From an uncultured Bacteroidales bacterium (GTDB lineage Bacteria > Bacteroidota > Bacteroidia > Bacteroidales > Paludibacteraceae), in assembly GCA_934716995.1 (NCBI GenBank), contig CAKUYO010000018.1, forward strand, positions 1 through 47,597: a stretch of 47,597 bases of DNA. The letters are read 5' to 3'. The first letter of the stretch is position 1; the number at the start of each line of letters is the position of its first letter. Positions 16,322 to 25,945 of this stretch are shown piece after piece. Both the position numbers and the translations under genes were made by a program. Under the pieces are notes generated by a model. It ran no database searches and was not told the DNA's origin. It saw nothing but the letters and a program-made list of their open reading frames with translations.

Positions 16322-18076
16322 TCAGAGTTTTGCGCCTTGGGCGTTGTAGAGGACACCGTCTTTCTCAATTACGAGAACGCCGTTGATGATGCGTTTTTGT
16401 GCCTTAGGAGCCACAACGGCGGCATCTATAGCTGTCGGTTTCTCATTGCTCGAACCTACGGTGTAGTTGAAATGAGCCGAAGCCGTTGCACCGTTTTTAT
16501 AAGCCATATAGAAATACATCTCCAATACGTCTCCATCGGTATAAGTTGCGGTTGTAGTGAATTCGCCATTGGTGAAATTGCCGGCAAAAGCACCTGCGAT
16601 AAATAGTTGCGGAACCATACCTTCCACAGCGGCAGCCTCATCGTTCAAATTCATCTTGATAGTGAGAGTCTTGTCTGCATTGCGGGTAATCTCGTAAGTA
16701 ATGGCATATTTGACATCCTTACCATCCAACGTACCGCTGATAGCCTCCTGACTATACCATGTAGCAGGAGTAAGAGGTTCGTCTTTAACCTCTTCTGCGC
16801 TAACGACTGCAATTTGGATTGTCGTATTGTAGCAAGTTACAAAACCTATAATGTTGTAGTCCTTTGCCTCAAAAGCATAGTCAATCTTGAAAGTGTTGTA
16901 GAGAGTAATATCCTCTTCACCTAACTTGGCAACAAGAGTTCTTTGAGCAACTGATTGCTTATCGGCATCAGTGAACTCAAATGCCTCTGCCACAGTAACA
17001 TTCTCTATGCGCACATACTTGTTGATGTCCGCCATAGTGGGTACGGTGGTCTGCAACTCGGGGGCAGGAACGGTACCTTCGGTAATGGTCAAGTCTGCCA
17101 ATGCAACAGAGGGTTTTACCTCCGGAAGATTGTTGTAAATATCCATAGTACCTTGGAGACCTTCAACCTCTTGACCTGCTCTCAAACCAAAATCATGAGC
17201 ATAAATCAAGGCATAACCGGTAGCGTCTTTTACGTAGATATTGCCACCATTCACATAAACAACGGTAACTTTGTTGAGAGCCACGAATGCACTTTGCTTA
17301 GCAGCATTTACCTCTGCACACGTCATCAGTTCGTGCTTGGTATAGGTCTTTTCTGCCACCTCGCTGGCTTTGCTTGTGGTTGCATTGTAGGCAATAGCCT
17401 TTACGGTGGTGGTAGCAGAGAGAGCAAACGGCTCAGCATATTTGGTAGAAGCCGTAGTGGGCTCTGTGCCATCCAATGTGTAGTAAATATCCAAGCCTTC
17501 ACCTGCTGCCAAAGTAACCGTGGTAGAACCTACGAAATCGCCATCAGCAGGGGTGAAAGTAGGTTTGTCAATGGCATTGGGGTCTTCTGATTCATACGTA
17601 AACACCACTTTGGTAATTTGCATATTATGTTTGCTTGTGACTTTAATAGTGTATGTATTGTCTGCGGCTTGCTGTGCAGCGGGGATGTCAAAGGTGTATG
17701 TTTCTTTTGCTCCTTGTTGGGCATTACCAATCTGAGTGGATTTTGCAGACAAAGTCCATTGTACAGAAACAGATGCTCCAGAATTACCGGTTATAGTAAT
17801 AGATGTGACTTTCTTGTCTAATGAATTGAAAGTTAGTGTAGCATTCGTCTTACCGAACATAAGGTATGCACTCCCCTGATAACTATTGAACTTGTGTCCC
17901 TCAGAACTTTCTCCAAACGAAATGGAATAACCATCTGCATTTGTGTAGGTTGCAGCCGTTTTATTGGCTGAGGTCGGTAGGTTCCAATCGTTTTTTGTGA
18001 AGTCATAAGTGACTTCTGCCGCGAATGACAATGTGCATACCATCAGTGCAGCAAATAAAATGGATAATTTTTTCAT
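16322..18076 (-). CDS. Secreted multidomain protein with chitobiase C-terminal-like domain
   Basis: A 584-residue exported protein (signal peptide KLSILFAALMVCTLSFA). Residues 20-170 form an unidentified beta-rich domain. Residues 172-248 (DKPTFTPADGDFVGSTTVTL, then IYYTLDGTEPT) are a chitobiase/beta-hexosaminidase C-terminal-type domain, a small Ig-like module common in Bacteroidetes surface proteins. Residues 250-400 (VYVNGGNIYVKDATGYALIY) resemble OB-fold modules. The last residues, INGVLVIEKDGVLYNAQGAKL, parallel the end of the protein at 26199. No catalytic motif is seen; a carbohydrate- or surface-binding role is inference. A strong terminator follows and a dispersed repeat lies 56 bp upstream. 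Confidence 0.8.
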   Translation of the reverse strand: MKKLSILFAALMVCTLSFAAEVTYDFTKNDWNLPTSANKTAATYTNADGYSISFGESSEGHKFNSYQGSAYLMFGKTNATLTFNSLDKKVTSITITGNSGASVSVQWTLSAKSTQIGNAQQGAKETYTFDIPAAQQAADNTYTIKVTSKHNMQITKVVFTYESEDPNAIDKPTFTPADGDFVGSTTVTLAAGEGLDIYYTLDGTEPTTASTKYAEPFALSATTTVKAIAYNATTSKASEVAEKTYTKHELMTCAEVNAAKQSAFVALNKVTVVYVNGGNIYVKDATGYALIYAHDFGLRAGQEVEGLQGTMDIYNNLPEVKPSVALADLTITEGTVPAPELQTTVPTMADINKYVRIENVTVAEAFEFTDADKQSVAQRTLVAKLGEEDITLYNTFKIDYAFEAKDYNIIGFVTCYNTTIQIAVVSAEEVKDEPLTPATWYSQEAISGTLDGKDVKYAITYEITRNADKTLTIKMNLNDEAAAVEGMVPQLFIAGAFAGNFTNGEFTTTATYTDGDVLEMYFYMAYKNGATASAHFNYTVGSSNEKPTAIDAAVVAPKAQKRIINGVLVIEKDGVLYNAQGAKL

Positions 18077-18131
18077 AATGAAATGAATTTAATAGTTAGT
18101 ATAAAGATTATTTTGTGGTTCGTGTTTTGTA

Positions 18132-18205
18132 GAACGTTAATTATCGTGTAATTAGACGTTAATTGTTTTTTTAGAAACATATAATGCGCCATTAATTAAC
18201 CATTT
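18132..18205. repeat. GAACGTTAATT-type dispersed repeat, copy 4
   Basis: Perfect left part (18132-18164, beginning GAACGTTAATTATCGTGTAA) and a diverged right part (GAAACATATAATGCGCCATT then AATTAACC). A further half-site GAACGTTAATT (18304-18314) overlaps the stop codon of the BRO-N gene. Confidence 0.82.
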
Positions 18206-18308
18206 AATGCTCCTTCTCCATTAAAGCCCATTAAAAAGGCATTGTCCGGTTACATTCTCCGCTAATTGCCGTTAATTTATCGTTAATGCGGGGTTCGTTT
18301 TAAGAACG

Positions 18309-19172
18309 TTAATTGTTTATGGCTGCGGTGTCCGAGAGTTGTGGCGGTTCGTCGGTAGGCGGCAGATAGTCTGCGGCTTTGACGGACGATATAACCGAAT
18401 GTCCCGTCTGCGCTTCAATGCGCCGGCGCGCTTCGCCTGCTATCTGCCCGCCACGGTGGGCGATATTGGCACTTGCCACATATCCTTGCGGGTTCTCGGT
18501 GCGGGAAATTTCCGCCGTAGTTGCCTCTGCCAACATATTGAGTGCCAACTCCATAGTAGTCATATTATCCCGCAGGTTCTCTTTCTTCAGCCCCTTATAA
18601 TCCTTGTATTGGCGAGTGGTCTTACCACTCCACGCCTTGGTGATAATATCCGTAAGCGAGGCATACTGTTGCCCCTCTTTTACGCCGGCGCGTTGCCATT
18701 CGTCGGTCAGTTCTTTGCGGGCACGTATGGTTTGTACACGCTGGTTAATCCAACGGTCGGAGTAGCCCAAACGGTGATAGTCAGCCATAGCCTGTTGGAT
18801 AGAACGCTCGGGGTCCTGCATCTGGTCGAGCCGCTCTGCCGCCACCTGCGCCATCCATTGTTTGAACGGCTCTGCCTTGGGGGACGGGACGGATTGTATC
18901 AAGCGGAAGAGTTGTTCGGTATCAGCCACATCGGTCATACGCATCTTGCCGTCAGCGGCTTGCATTTTGAAAGCGTTACAATTTGTAACGGTTTCATTTC
19001 CCTCTGCCGTAAGGCGTTTTTTTAGTACGCGCCAATACACTTGCGGATTGGCACTATCTGTCAGCACTTGGATGACATCCACAATGGAGAAATACCATTT
19101 CTCCTGCTCTGTGTCCCATACGGTGCGGACTTTGCGGTCTTCAAAGAGTTGTATTTGCTGTTCGTGGCTCAT
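18309..19172 (-). CDS. BRO-N domain protein (DinD/antirepressor-like)
   Basis: 287 residues from ATG 19172 (MSHEQQIQLFEDRKVRTVWD); upstream in-frame codons would run into the promoter. The N-terminal 100 residues are a BRO-N domain (KWYFSIVDVIQVLTDSANPQ, then YWRVLKKRL), found in phage antirepressors and DinD. The middle (YSDRWINQRVQTIRARKELT and LTDIITKAWSGKTTRQYKDY) is the conserved C-terminal part of the Bacteroidetes version. DNA binding is likely; the target is unknown. It has its own promoter (19191-19222) and sits just after the PUL terminator. It may be a mobile-element passenger, but no other phage genes are nearby. Confidence 0.88.
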   Translation of the reverse strand: MSHEQQIQLFEDRKVRTVWDTEQEKWYFSIVDVIQVLTDSANPQVYWRVLKKRLTAEGNETVTNCNAFKMQAADGKMRMTDVADTEQLFRLIQSVPSPKAEPFKQWMAQVAAERLDQMQDPERSIQQAMADYHRLGYSDRWINQRVQTIRARKELTDEWQRAGVKEGQQYASLTDIITKAWSGKTTRQYKDYKGLKKENLRDNMTTMELALNMLAEATTAEISRTENPQGYVASANIAHRGGQIAGEARRRIEAQTGHSVISSVKAADYLPPTDEPPQLSDTAAINN

Positions 19173-19190
19173 AACATCTTTTATCGTTTG

Positions 19191-19222
19191 CAAAATTACG
19201 ACTAATATCTGACACTTGCAAA
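19191..19222 (-). promoter_or_regulatory. Promoter of the BRO-N gene
   Basis: Minus strand: TTTG (19222-19219), 20 bp, TAATTTTG (19198-19191). A perfect match. Confidence 0.85.
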
Positions 19223-19262
19223 TAAAACATAAAAATTCACAGAAAAATAACATTACAAAAAA

Positions 19263-19286
19263 GCAGCAGCCGGATACGGCTGCTGC
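19263..19286 (-). terminator. Terminator of the susC-susD operon
   Basis: GCAGCAGCCG (19263-19272), loop GATA, CGGCTGCTGC (19277-19286). On the minus strand the stem is followed by TTTTTTG. It lies 21 bp after the susD stop. Confidence 0.93.
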
Positions 19287-19307
19287 GGAGACATATCTTT
19301 TTTTACC

Positions 19308-21311
19308 TTATTTCTCGGCGGGGGAGTCGGCTTCGGTGGACCAGTAGGGGTTCTGGTAGAGCGGCGAAGTCGATTTGGTGGCACCGTCGGCGGAGGTCAG
19401 GAGGAACTCCTTGACGTTGATTGGCGAGAGGTAGTATGCCATGTGCCATGTCAGTCCGTCATAGCCCTCCTGTTTGGCATTGCGGCGGTAGGGTTTGTAG
19501 TATTCGCCGTCCGACTGAGGCGATACGTTGGCATTGACGGTGCCATCGGCTTTGAGTTCGACCCCTGCATCGGCATAGATCTGCTTCATACCGTTGCTCC
19601 AGATATGGATACCCTCGGGCTGATAGGGCGTGACGGTAAGTTGGTCAAGCGCACGCCAGCGTATCAGGTCCATCCAGCGCATACCCTCGGCGAGGAACTC
19701 GGAACGGCGCTCACGGCGGATATTGTAGCGGGTAGCGTCGATGACCTGCCCTGCGGTGTAAGCACCGAAATCGTTCCTGGCTTCCTGCGTCATGTCGGTG
19801 GCGGCGATGGTCTTGGTGAAGTCCTCGTCCACGCCTGCACGGCGGCGGAGCGCACGCCAGTAGCCCTCGGCTTTGCTGTCCAGCGAACCGTTGGCTTCGT
19901 AGCAAGCCTCGATATAGTTGAGCAGGGCTTCGGCACTGCGGAACGTGATACAACCGGTGGTGGAACCTGCCTGTTTGCACTGTTTCTGGTAAGTGGAGTT
20001 GCCTTTGCGGAGCGAGTAGCCCGTGGCGTAGGTCTCCACTACGCCCGTGAACTGCGGCAGGGGTTCGATCTCAACGGCATTGTTGGCTTCGGTAGTGGAA
20101 TAGACATAGTTGCGCTGTCCGGGTTCCTTGAGGAAGCAGGAGAGACGCGTATCACGGTCGGCACGGACGGCGGCAAACGACTCGTCGCCCTGATAGAGCG
20201 GGCTGGCATAGATGGGCAGACCGTCTTTCATCAGATAATTATCCACCAGACCGCGGGTCAGCCCCGTACCGGCATTGCCGCGGTGCGCGAAATAAACCAC
20301 GCTGTGCGCTACGAGGTTGGCGGCATACGGACACCAGAGGATAACCTCGGCATTATCGTACAGGTCTTCGGTACCAAACATATCCATATAGGGGTTGGCA
20401 GGGTCGGTCTCGGTCTGCTGGACGGTACCCGTGTTGTCGGTGAGGACAGCGGCATCGGCTACCTGCTCTGCAGCCGCCATAGCCTGACGGAAGAACCACT
20501 CCGCCTCGGCGTTGATGTCGCCGCGGGGGAAAGCATAGCCTTGGTTGTAGTCTTTCTGCAGACCTACCCATTCGCTGTTACCCGGCACAAAGGGCGTGCC
20601 GGCAAAGTTCTTTAGGAAAGAACCCTCGTAGAGCGCCACACGCGACTTGAGCAACAGGGCGGCATCGCGTGAAATACGGCTGTTGGACATCTTGGCGGTC
20701 ATCAGCGAGGCGGCACGGTCGAGGTCCTGCATGATAAAACGCGCTACGGAATCGGACGGCATACGGTGGCTGGCTTCTACAAGTGCCTCCTTGGTATCCT
20801 GGAGCGGCTCGGTAACGATCGGGAAATCGCCGAAAGCCTGCAGTTTGTCGAAATAACCGTACGCGCGGAGGAAATACATCTCGCCGATATAATGGTCGAT
20901 ATTCTCTTTCACACCGCTGATTTCGCCCGCATTGTAGCGGTCGAGCACCTGCGAGAAGAACCAGTTGCACTTGTAGATATTGCTGAAGTCGTAGCCCCCG
21001 CCCGTCTGCGGCACAAGCCACAAACCGAGGAACTTGTCGCCCGGTCCGTCGGCACTGATCTGGTTGTCGGAAGTGGCGTCGGCAGCGAAACGCCCGTAGT
21101 CCCAGCCTGTGGTGCTGGACCAGCCGCCATGCCCGGGGAGGAAATCGGTGTAACGCCCGTCCACAAAAGAGAGGACAGCCGCTTCGGTGTTGAAATACTG
21201 TTCGGGAGTGATGGACGAGAGCGGTTCCTTGGTAAGCCAGTCATTGCACCCCGACAAACACAAGATATTGATGCTCAGTATAATGCTGTAAACTAAAGTT
21301 TTCGTTTTCAT
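19308..21311 (-). CDS. SusD-like outer-membrane glycan-binding lipoprotein
   Basis: A 667-residue RagB/SusD family protein. The signal ends in CLSGC (Cys22), giving a lipid-anchored protein at the cell surface that forms the lid of the neighbouring SusC pore and binds the oligosaccharide. The usual opening CNDWLTKEPLSSITPEQYFN and the conserved C-terminal blocks (IRRERRSEFLAEGMRWMDLI then RWRALDQL) are present. At 667 residues it is at the long end of the family. It follows susC by 12 bp and is closed by a strong terminator. Substrate cannot be read from this gene alone. Confidence 0.95.
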   Translation of the reverse strand: MKTKTLVYSIILSINILCLSGCNDWLTKEPLSSITPEQYFNTEAAVLSFVDGRYTDFLPGHGGWSSTTGWDYGRFAADATSDNQISADGPGDKFLGLWLVPQTGGGYDFSNIYKCNWFFSQVLDRYNAGEISGVKENIDHYIGEMYFLRAYGYFDKLQAFGDFPIVTEPLQDTKEALVEASHRMPSDSVARFIMQDLDRAASLMTAKMSNSRISRDAALLLKSRVALYEGSFLKNFAGTPFVPGNSEWVGLQKDYNQGYAFPRGDINAEAEWFFRQAMAAAEQVADAAVLTDNTGTVQQTETDPANPYMDMFGTEDLYDNAEVILWCPYAANLVAHSVVYFAHRGNAGTGLTRGLVDNYLMKDGLPIYASPLYQGDESFAAVRADRDTRLSCFLKEPGQRNYVYSTTEANNAVEIEPLPQFTGVVETYATGYSLRKGNSTYQKQCKQAGSTTGCITFRSAEALLNYIEACYEANGSLDSKAEGYWRALRRRAGVDEDFTKTIAATDMTQEARNDFGAYTAGQVIDATRYNIRRERRSEFLAEGMRWMDLIRWRALDQLTVTPYQPEGIHIWSNGMKQIYADAGVELKADGTVNANVSPQSDGEYYKPYRRNAKQEGYDGLTWHMAYYLSPINVKEFLLTSADGATKSTSPLYQNPYWSTEADSPAEK

Positions 21312-21323
21312 TGTAGGTTCTAT

Positions 21324-24300
21324 TTAGAAAGTGATACTCAGACCGCAGGAGAGTTGCATGGAGAGGGGGTAGGCATTACCGTTGTTGAGGGTACGCCAGT
21401 CTTTCTCGAGGTTGTAGTTACCGCCGTCGAGGGTCTCGGGGTCGAACATCTTGACAAGCGAGGTGCCCGTCCAGATATTCTCTGCCGAGAAATAGAGGCG
21501 GAGTTTCTCGATATGGGCTTTGCTCATCCATTTGTCGGGGAAAGTATAACCAATCTGCAGATTCTTGAGACGGATATACGCCGCATTCTGGAGATAGCGC
21601 GACTGCGGCTGGTGGTTACGACCGTACTTGCCGCCGCGGTCGAACGAAGGACGGGGATAGTAGGCATCGGTGTTCGCCTCCATAATACCGCGCTGCACAA
21701 GGAGCGAGTTCTCATCACGCCAGAAATCAAGGTGCTGGGTCAGGGCTGCCGACCAGGTATCGTCGGTGTTGGCACCCCAGAAATAGGACGACCCCTGCCA
21801 GTAGTCGCGCTTCATCACGCCCTGGAAGAATATACGCAGATCCACACCGTACCATGCGGCGTTGAGGTCGATACCGAACTGATAACGCGGGGTGTTGTTG
21901 CCCAGTATCTTGAGGTCGCCGTGGTTCTGCATTGTGCGCTCGCCGGCGGAGATACGCCCGTCGCCGTCGAGGTCGGCATACATAATATCACCGGCACCCC
22001 ACCCCGAACCGAGAGCGGATTGTCCCTGACGCGCCTCGGAGGGGAAATAGCCGTTATGGTTGAAATAGTTCTCGTCCAATTGGTCGAGATGGGCATTCAT
22101 TTGCTCCTGCGACTGGGCGATACCTACCGTCTCATACCCCCATATATTACCGAGTTTCTCTCCCGCAAGGTATTGGTCGATAGAGCCCGTAGTGTTGCTC
22201 GGGTAGCGGGTAACCATCGTCTGCGCGTCGGAGAGCAGGAACTTGGCACTGTAGGTGAAGCCGTTGCGCAGACGATCCTGCCAAGCAATCTCGAACTCCC
22301 AGCCGTAGGTCTTGAGGTCGGTGTTGTTGGTCTTGGGCGGAGTATAGCCGAGGATAGACGGCAGTTCGACCGAAGCCCCCATCATATCGATGGTGTAGCG
22401 GGTGTAGTAGTCGAACGAACCCGTGAGGCGGTTGTCGAGAAGCGCCCAATCGAGACCGACGTTCCAGTTGCGCACTTTCTCCCACGTCAGTTCGGTGGTG
22501 ATAGCGGTGGGGACACCTATTGTGGTGGTCTTCTGTCCGTTCTGGAGCCATGCACCGCCGTTGACGGTGGGCGAGAAAGTCAGGTAGGTCGGATACCAGC
22601 CGTCGGTGTTCTGGTTGCCGAGTTCGCCGTACGAACCACGTATTTTGAGGGTGCTGACGGTATGCTCGTAGGGTTCCATAAAGGCTTCCTTGGCGATGTT
22701 CCAACCGAGTGAAACGGACGGATAGAGGTTCCAGCGCAGTTTGCCGCGGTAGCGGGACGTACCGTCGTAGCGGAGGTTCGCTTCGAGGAGATAACGCCCG
22801 AGGTAGTCATAGTTGAAACGCCCGAAGAAACCCGCCGTACTCCACGAGTTGCGGCTGCCGTAGGGAGAGAGTTCTTTCTTCTCCCATTGCTGGGTGCCCG
22901 AGTTCCAGACAAGCCCCGTGGTCAGATCGATCTCCGGATGGTCGGGCGAGATAAGCCCGTAGGCGGTAACACCGTACTGCTTCTGCCAGAGGTTCTCCGC
23001 CTGCGCACCGAGCATAAAGCCGAAGTTGTGCGAGTCGTCCACCGAGAAATTGTAGGTGGTGCGGAGATTGGCGAGGATATAGTCTTCGCGGTAACGCTGC
23101 TCCGAGACGGAGGTGGTGGCGATGTCCTTGCCGACAGGCTGCCCGTAGATGTCGCAGTTGTAGGTGGCGAGGGAGTAGGACTTGGTGTCCTGCGAGCGCA
23201 GACGGTAGTTGAAATCGCCGATGATGAGCCAGTTCTTGACCGGCTCAAAAGTGAGCGAGAGTTGCTGATAGAGGTTGTCGGTTATCTTGTCGTACTGACC
23301 GCCCTGCAGGAAATCACGCCCGGGCCATACATCGGAATAGAGATTGCCGTTGTTGTCATAGAGCGGGAGGTTAGGCCAGTTCTGTCGGGCGAGGTTCTCG
23401 TAGAGACCGTCGTTCATAGCCGACGGCTTGGTGTAGTCCTCGCGGATAAAACGCGCACTGTAACCGATCTTGAGCCAGTCGGTGAGGTTGGCATTGAGTT
23501 TGCCCGTACCGCTGAAACGCTGCAGGTTCTCTTCGCCGAGGTTAAGCAGACCCTCCTGCTTCATATAGTTGAGCGATACATAGTAGTTCACTTTCTCGCT
23601 GCCGCCGTTGGCAGAGAGGTTGTGCTCCTGCGAGAAATTGTAGTCTTTGAAGAACACATCGTACCAGTCGGTGTTGGCATTGGCGGTATAGAAGGGGTTC
23701 TGCCACTGCGTGCCACTCTCGGGGAGGGGCAGGACGGTGGTAATTTTGCCCTGCTGATAGTCCTGGATACGCTGGATGGTCTCGTCGGTGAACTCGATGG
23801 CGTTCATATCGTTGGCAGTGTTACGCGCCGCCTCGTTGTAGTACTGGGCAAAGGTGTAGGAGTCCATCTGGTGCATCTTGACGATAGGCGTACCCCAACG
23901 GAAGTTGTTGTTGTAGTTGATCTGCGTCTTGCCCGCCTTACCGTTTTTGGTGGTAACGAGGATGACACCGAAGGGCGCACGCGAACCATAGATAGAGGAA
24001 GCCGCTGCATCCTTCAAAACGGAGATGTTCTCTATATCCTGCGGGTTGATCGAGTTGAGGTCACCCTCCATACCGTCGATCAGCACCAGCGGGCTGCCGC
24101 TCGACCCCTCGCCGATAGTGGCTGTACCACGGATATTGATCTTGGCGGTTTTCTCCATACTACCCGTGTTGTTGGTGATCTGCAGACCGGGGATGACACC
24201 CTGCAACGCCTGTGCGGCATTCACCACGGGGCGGGACTCGATAGCCTCTGCCGAAGCGACGCCCACAGCACCTGTCAGGTTCACTTTCTTCTGCGTACCA

Positions 24301-24611
24301 TAGCCGACCACCACGACCTCGTCGAGGTTCTGCGTGTCCTCTTTGAGGGTTACTTTGACGGTCGTCTTGCCTTGCAAGGGGATTTCCTGCGAGGTATAGC
24401 CGAGGTAACTAACCACGAGTGTGGCGTTCTTGGCGGCATCGATGGTGAAGTTACCGTCGAAATCGGTGATCGTGCCCGTGGTAGTACCTTTGACCTGCAC
24501 TGCCGCACCGATAATCGGTTCGCCTTGCGGGTCAATGACCGTACCGTTCACCTGCGCGAACATCACTACGGACGCGCATAAGCATAGGATTGTTGTAAAA
24601 AGATGCTTCAT
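21324..24611 (-). CDS. SusC-like TonB-dependent outer-membrane transporter
   Basis: 1095 residues from ATG 24611 (MKHLFTTILCLCASVVMFAQ, a signal peptide). A carboxypeptidase-regulatory-like domain follows (VNGTVIDPQGEPIIGAAVQV), then the TonB box region (NLDEVVVVGYGTQKKVNLTG), the plug (ALQGVIPGLQITNNTG and SVLKDAAASSIYGSRAPFGV), and the beta-barrel to the C-terminal LSCGLSITF. It imports oligosaccharides into the periplasm, driven by TonB. It pairs with the SusD gene 12 bp downstream. A dispersed repeat starts 10 bp before the start codon, so it occupies the leader where ribosomes load. No N-terminal extension for anti-sigma signalling is present, in line with HTCS control. Confidence 0.96.
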   Translation of the reverse strand: MKHLFTTILCLCASVVMFAQVNGTVIDPQGEPIIGAAVQVKGTTTGTITDFDGNFTIDAAKNATLVVSYLGYTSQEIPLQGKTTVKVTLKEDTQNLDEVVVVGYGTQKKVNLTGAVGVASAEAIESRPVVNAAQALQGVIPGLQITNNTGSMEKTAKINIRGTATIGEGSSGSPLVLIDGMEGDLNSINPQDIENISVLKDAAASSIYGSRAPFGVILVTTKNGKAGKTQINYNNNFRWGTPIVKMHQMDSYTFAQYYNEAARNTANDMNAIEFTDETIQRIQDYQQGKITTVLPLPESGTQWQNPFYTANANTDWYDVFFKDYNFSQEHNLSANGGSEKVNYYVSLNYMKQEGLLNLGEENLQRFSGTGKLNANLTDWLKIGYSARFIREDYTKPSAMNDGLYENLARQNWPNLPLYDNNGNLYSDVWPGRDFLQGGQYDKITDNLYQQLSLTFEPVKNWLIIGDFNYRLRSQDTKSYSLATYNCDIYGQPVGKDIATTSVSEQRYREDYILANLRTTYNFSVDDSHNFGFMLGAQAENLWQKQYGVTAYGLISPDHPEIDLTTGLVWNSGTQQWEKKELSPYGSRNSWSTAGFFGRFNYDYLGRYLLEANLRYDGTSRYRGKLRWNLYPSVSLGWNIAKEAFMEPYEHTVSTLKIRGSYGELGNQNTDGWYPTYLTFSPTVNGGAWLQNGQKTTTIGVPTAITTELTWEKVRNWNVGLDWALLDNRLTGSFDYYTRYTIDMMGASVELPSILGYTPPKTNNTDLKTYGWEFEIAWQDRLRNGFTYSAKFLLSDAQTMVTRYPSNTTGSIDQYLAGEKLGNIWGYETVGIAQSQEQMNAHLDQLDENYFNHNGYFPSEARQGQSALGSGWGAGDIMYADLDGDGRISAGERTMQNHGDLKILGNNTPRYQFGIDLNAAWYGVDLRIFFQGVMKRDYWQGSSYFWGANTDDTWSAALTQHLDFWRDENSLLVQRGIMEANTDAYYPRPSFDRGGKYGRNHQPQSRYLQNAAYIRLKNLQIGYTFPDKWMSKAHIEKLRLYFSAENIWTGTSLVKMFDPETLDGGNYNLEKDWRTLNNGNAYPLSMQLSCGLSITF

Positions 24612-24620
24612 ATTTCCCAA

Positions 24621-24697
24621 AACGTTAATTATCGTGTAATTAACCGTTAATTATTTTTATAGAACATATAATTAACCACGAATTAACCATTAATTAT
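24621..24697. repeat. GAACGTTAATT-type dispersed repeat, copy 5
   Basis: A full copy: AACGTTAATTATCGTGTAAT then TAACCGTTAATT, a T-rich joint, and GAACATATAATTAACCACGA then ATTAACCATTAATT. It lies immediately upstream of the susC start. Confidence 0.85.
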
Positions 24698-24737
24698 TTT
24701 GCTCAATTTGTTATAGGATAGATATGTTAAAAAGGCT

Positions 24738-24770
24738 ATCCACCCGTCATCCTCCTGACATCCACCTGAC
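24738..24770. repeat. Tandem 11-bp repeat, three units
   Basis: ATCCACCCGTC, ATCCTCCTGAC, ATCCACCTGAC between the GH43 gene and susC; a short ATGCACA-type stretch follows at 24774-24792. Confidence 0.78.
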
Positions 24771-24790
24771 TTTTCATTATGCATTGTGCA

Positions 24791-25927
24791 TTACTCACAG
24801 CGGTTGTCCTGCCACTCGAGGTAGGGGGTGCCGGTTGCGTCGAAACGTATCGGCAGCCAGATATAAGTGCTATGGGTGTGCTGCTCGGGTTTCCAGCGGT
24901 CTGCCATAAAGATAAACCGCTCGCCGCCCTTTTTGTCCGCCACAGACAGGATAAAAGTACTCTGGCTGTGGTAGGTCAGTTCGGCATCCGCACCGCGGCA
25001 CGGGTTGCCCAGCATTGTCCACTCGCCCATAACGGAGTCTGCCACCAACAATCGTGCCGCATTGGGTGCCCAGCCCGTGCAACCCGAGGTAATCATATAG
25101 TACTTCCCGTTGTGGCGGAACAGCGCGGGGGCTTCGTTGTGTCCGGCGGGAGCCACACGGATATAGCGACCCGTATAGCCGGTATAGTCGTCGGTCAGGC
25201 AGGCGATCTGCAGGGTCAGGTTCTCTTCCGAGGAATAGATATGGTAGGCGCGTCCGTCGGTATCGACATAGAGCGTCATATCGCGCGACATCTGTCCCGA
25301 GCGGAGGTCGCGATAGGTAAACATTCCGTCTTTTACCGCTGCCACCCACTGCTCCGACCATGGTTGCAGGTCGGATGCAGTGCGCAGCCACTCCTCCGAA
25401 TCAAGAATAAGGTTCAGGTTTTCAGGCAATAGGTTGGCGTTCGGCCGGAGTGAACGGATAAAAGTATAGGGTCCTGCGGGAGTGTCGCTCACAGCGATGC
25501 CCGTGCGGGCGGCAGCATAGCCCTGCCCGCGCAGTTCGAGATGGAAAAACATAACAAACTTGCCGGTCTTGGCATTGTAGATCACCTTCGGGCGCTCCAG
25601 GATACAGCCCGAGACGATGTCGGACTGCGGGTCGTCGGAGACGGCGAGGGCGATACCCTCGTTGTGCCACGTATGGAGGTCACGCGAGGAATAGCAACTT
25701 ACGCCTTGCAGGGCAAGGCTGTTGGAGTCGTTTTTGGCTTCGCCGAACCAGTAATACGTGTCGTCGTAGGTAAGAATACCTCCGCCGTGCGCATTGATAA
25801 TCTCACCGGCATCGTCGTACCATAGTTCACCGTTGCGCACAGGGGTCTTCTCCTCCGTGCAGGCGGTCAGGGCGGCTATGATTACCGCCGAAAACAGGAC
25901 TTTGAATGTTACAGTTAATTTATTCAT
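24791..25927 (-). CDS. GH43 family lipoprotein, exo-beta-1,3-galactanase type
   Basis: A 378-residue lipoprotein (AALTAC, Cys23) with one five-bladed GH43 domain. The opening INAHGGGILTYDDTYYWFGE (44-63) is that of the exo-beta-1,3-galactanase branch, in which the usual N-terminal catalytic Asp is absent. Glu111 in ILERPKVIYN, Glu265 in HNEAPALF and Gln322 in HSQSTFIL line up with the three active-site residues I recall for the fungal enzyme Pc1,3Gal43A (recognition Glu, acid Glu, Gln acting as base). It should remove galactose units from the non-reducing end of beta-1,3-galactan. It lies between the beta-helix protein and susC. Substrate specificity is inferred, not shown. Confidence 0.85.
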   Translation of the reverse strand: MNKLTVTFKVLFSAVIIAALTACTEEKTPVRNGELWYDDAGEIINAHGGGILTYDDTYYWFGEAKNDSNSLALQGVSCYSSRDLHTWHNEGIALAVSDDPQSDIVSGCILERPKVIYNAKTGKFVMFFHLELRGQGYAAARTGIAVSDTPAGPYTFIRSLRPNANLLPENLNLILDSEEWLRTASDLQPWSEQWVAAVKDGMFTYRDLRSGQMSRDMTLYVDTDGRAYHIYSSEENLTLQIACLTDDYTGYTGRYIRVAPAGHNEAPALFRHNGKYYMITSGCTGWAPNAARLLVADSVMGEWTMLGNPCRGADAELTYHSQSTFILSVADKKGGERFIFMADRWKPEQHTHSTYIWLPIRFDATGTPYLEWQDNRCE

Positions 25928-25945
25928 AGCGTGTTTGTAGGGTCT

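Noticed and set aside
18309..19172. Prophage remnant
   Set aside because: The BRO-N gene is alone, with its own housekeeping-type promoter; no integrase, structural or lysis genes and no attachment-site repeats are visible.
21354..24581. Long rightward open frames opposite susC
   Set aside because: Antisense shadows of a full-length SusC gene; composition is biased to Val/Glu/Arg as expected for a mirror frame.
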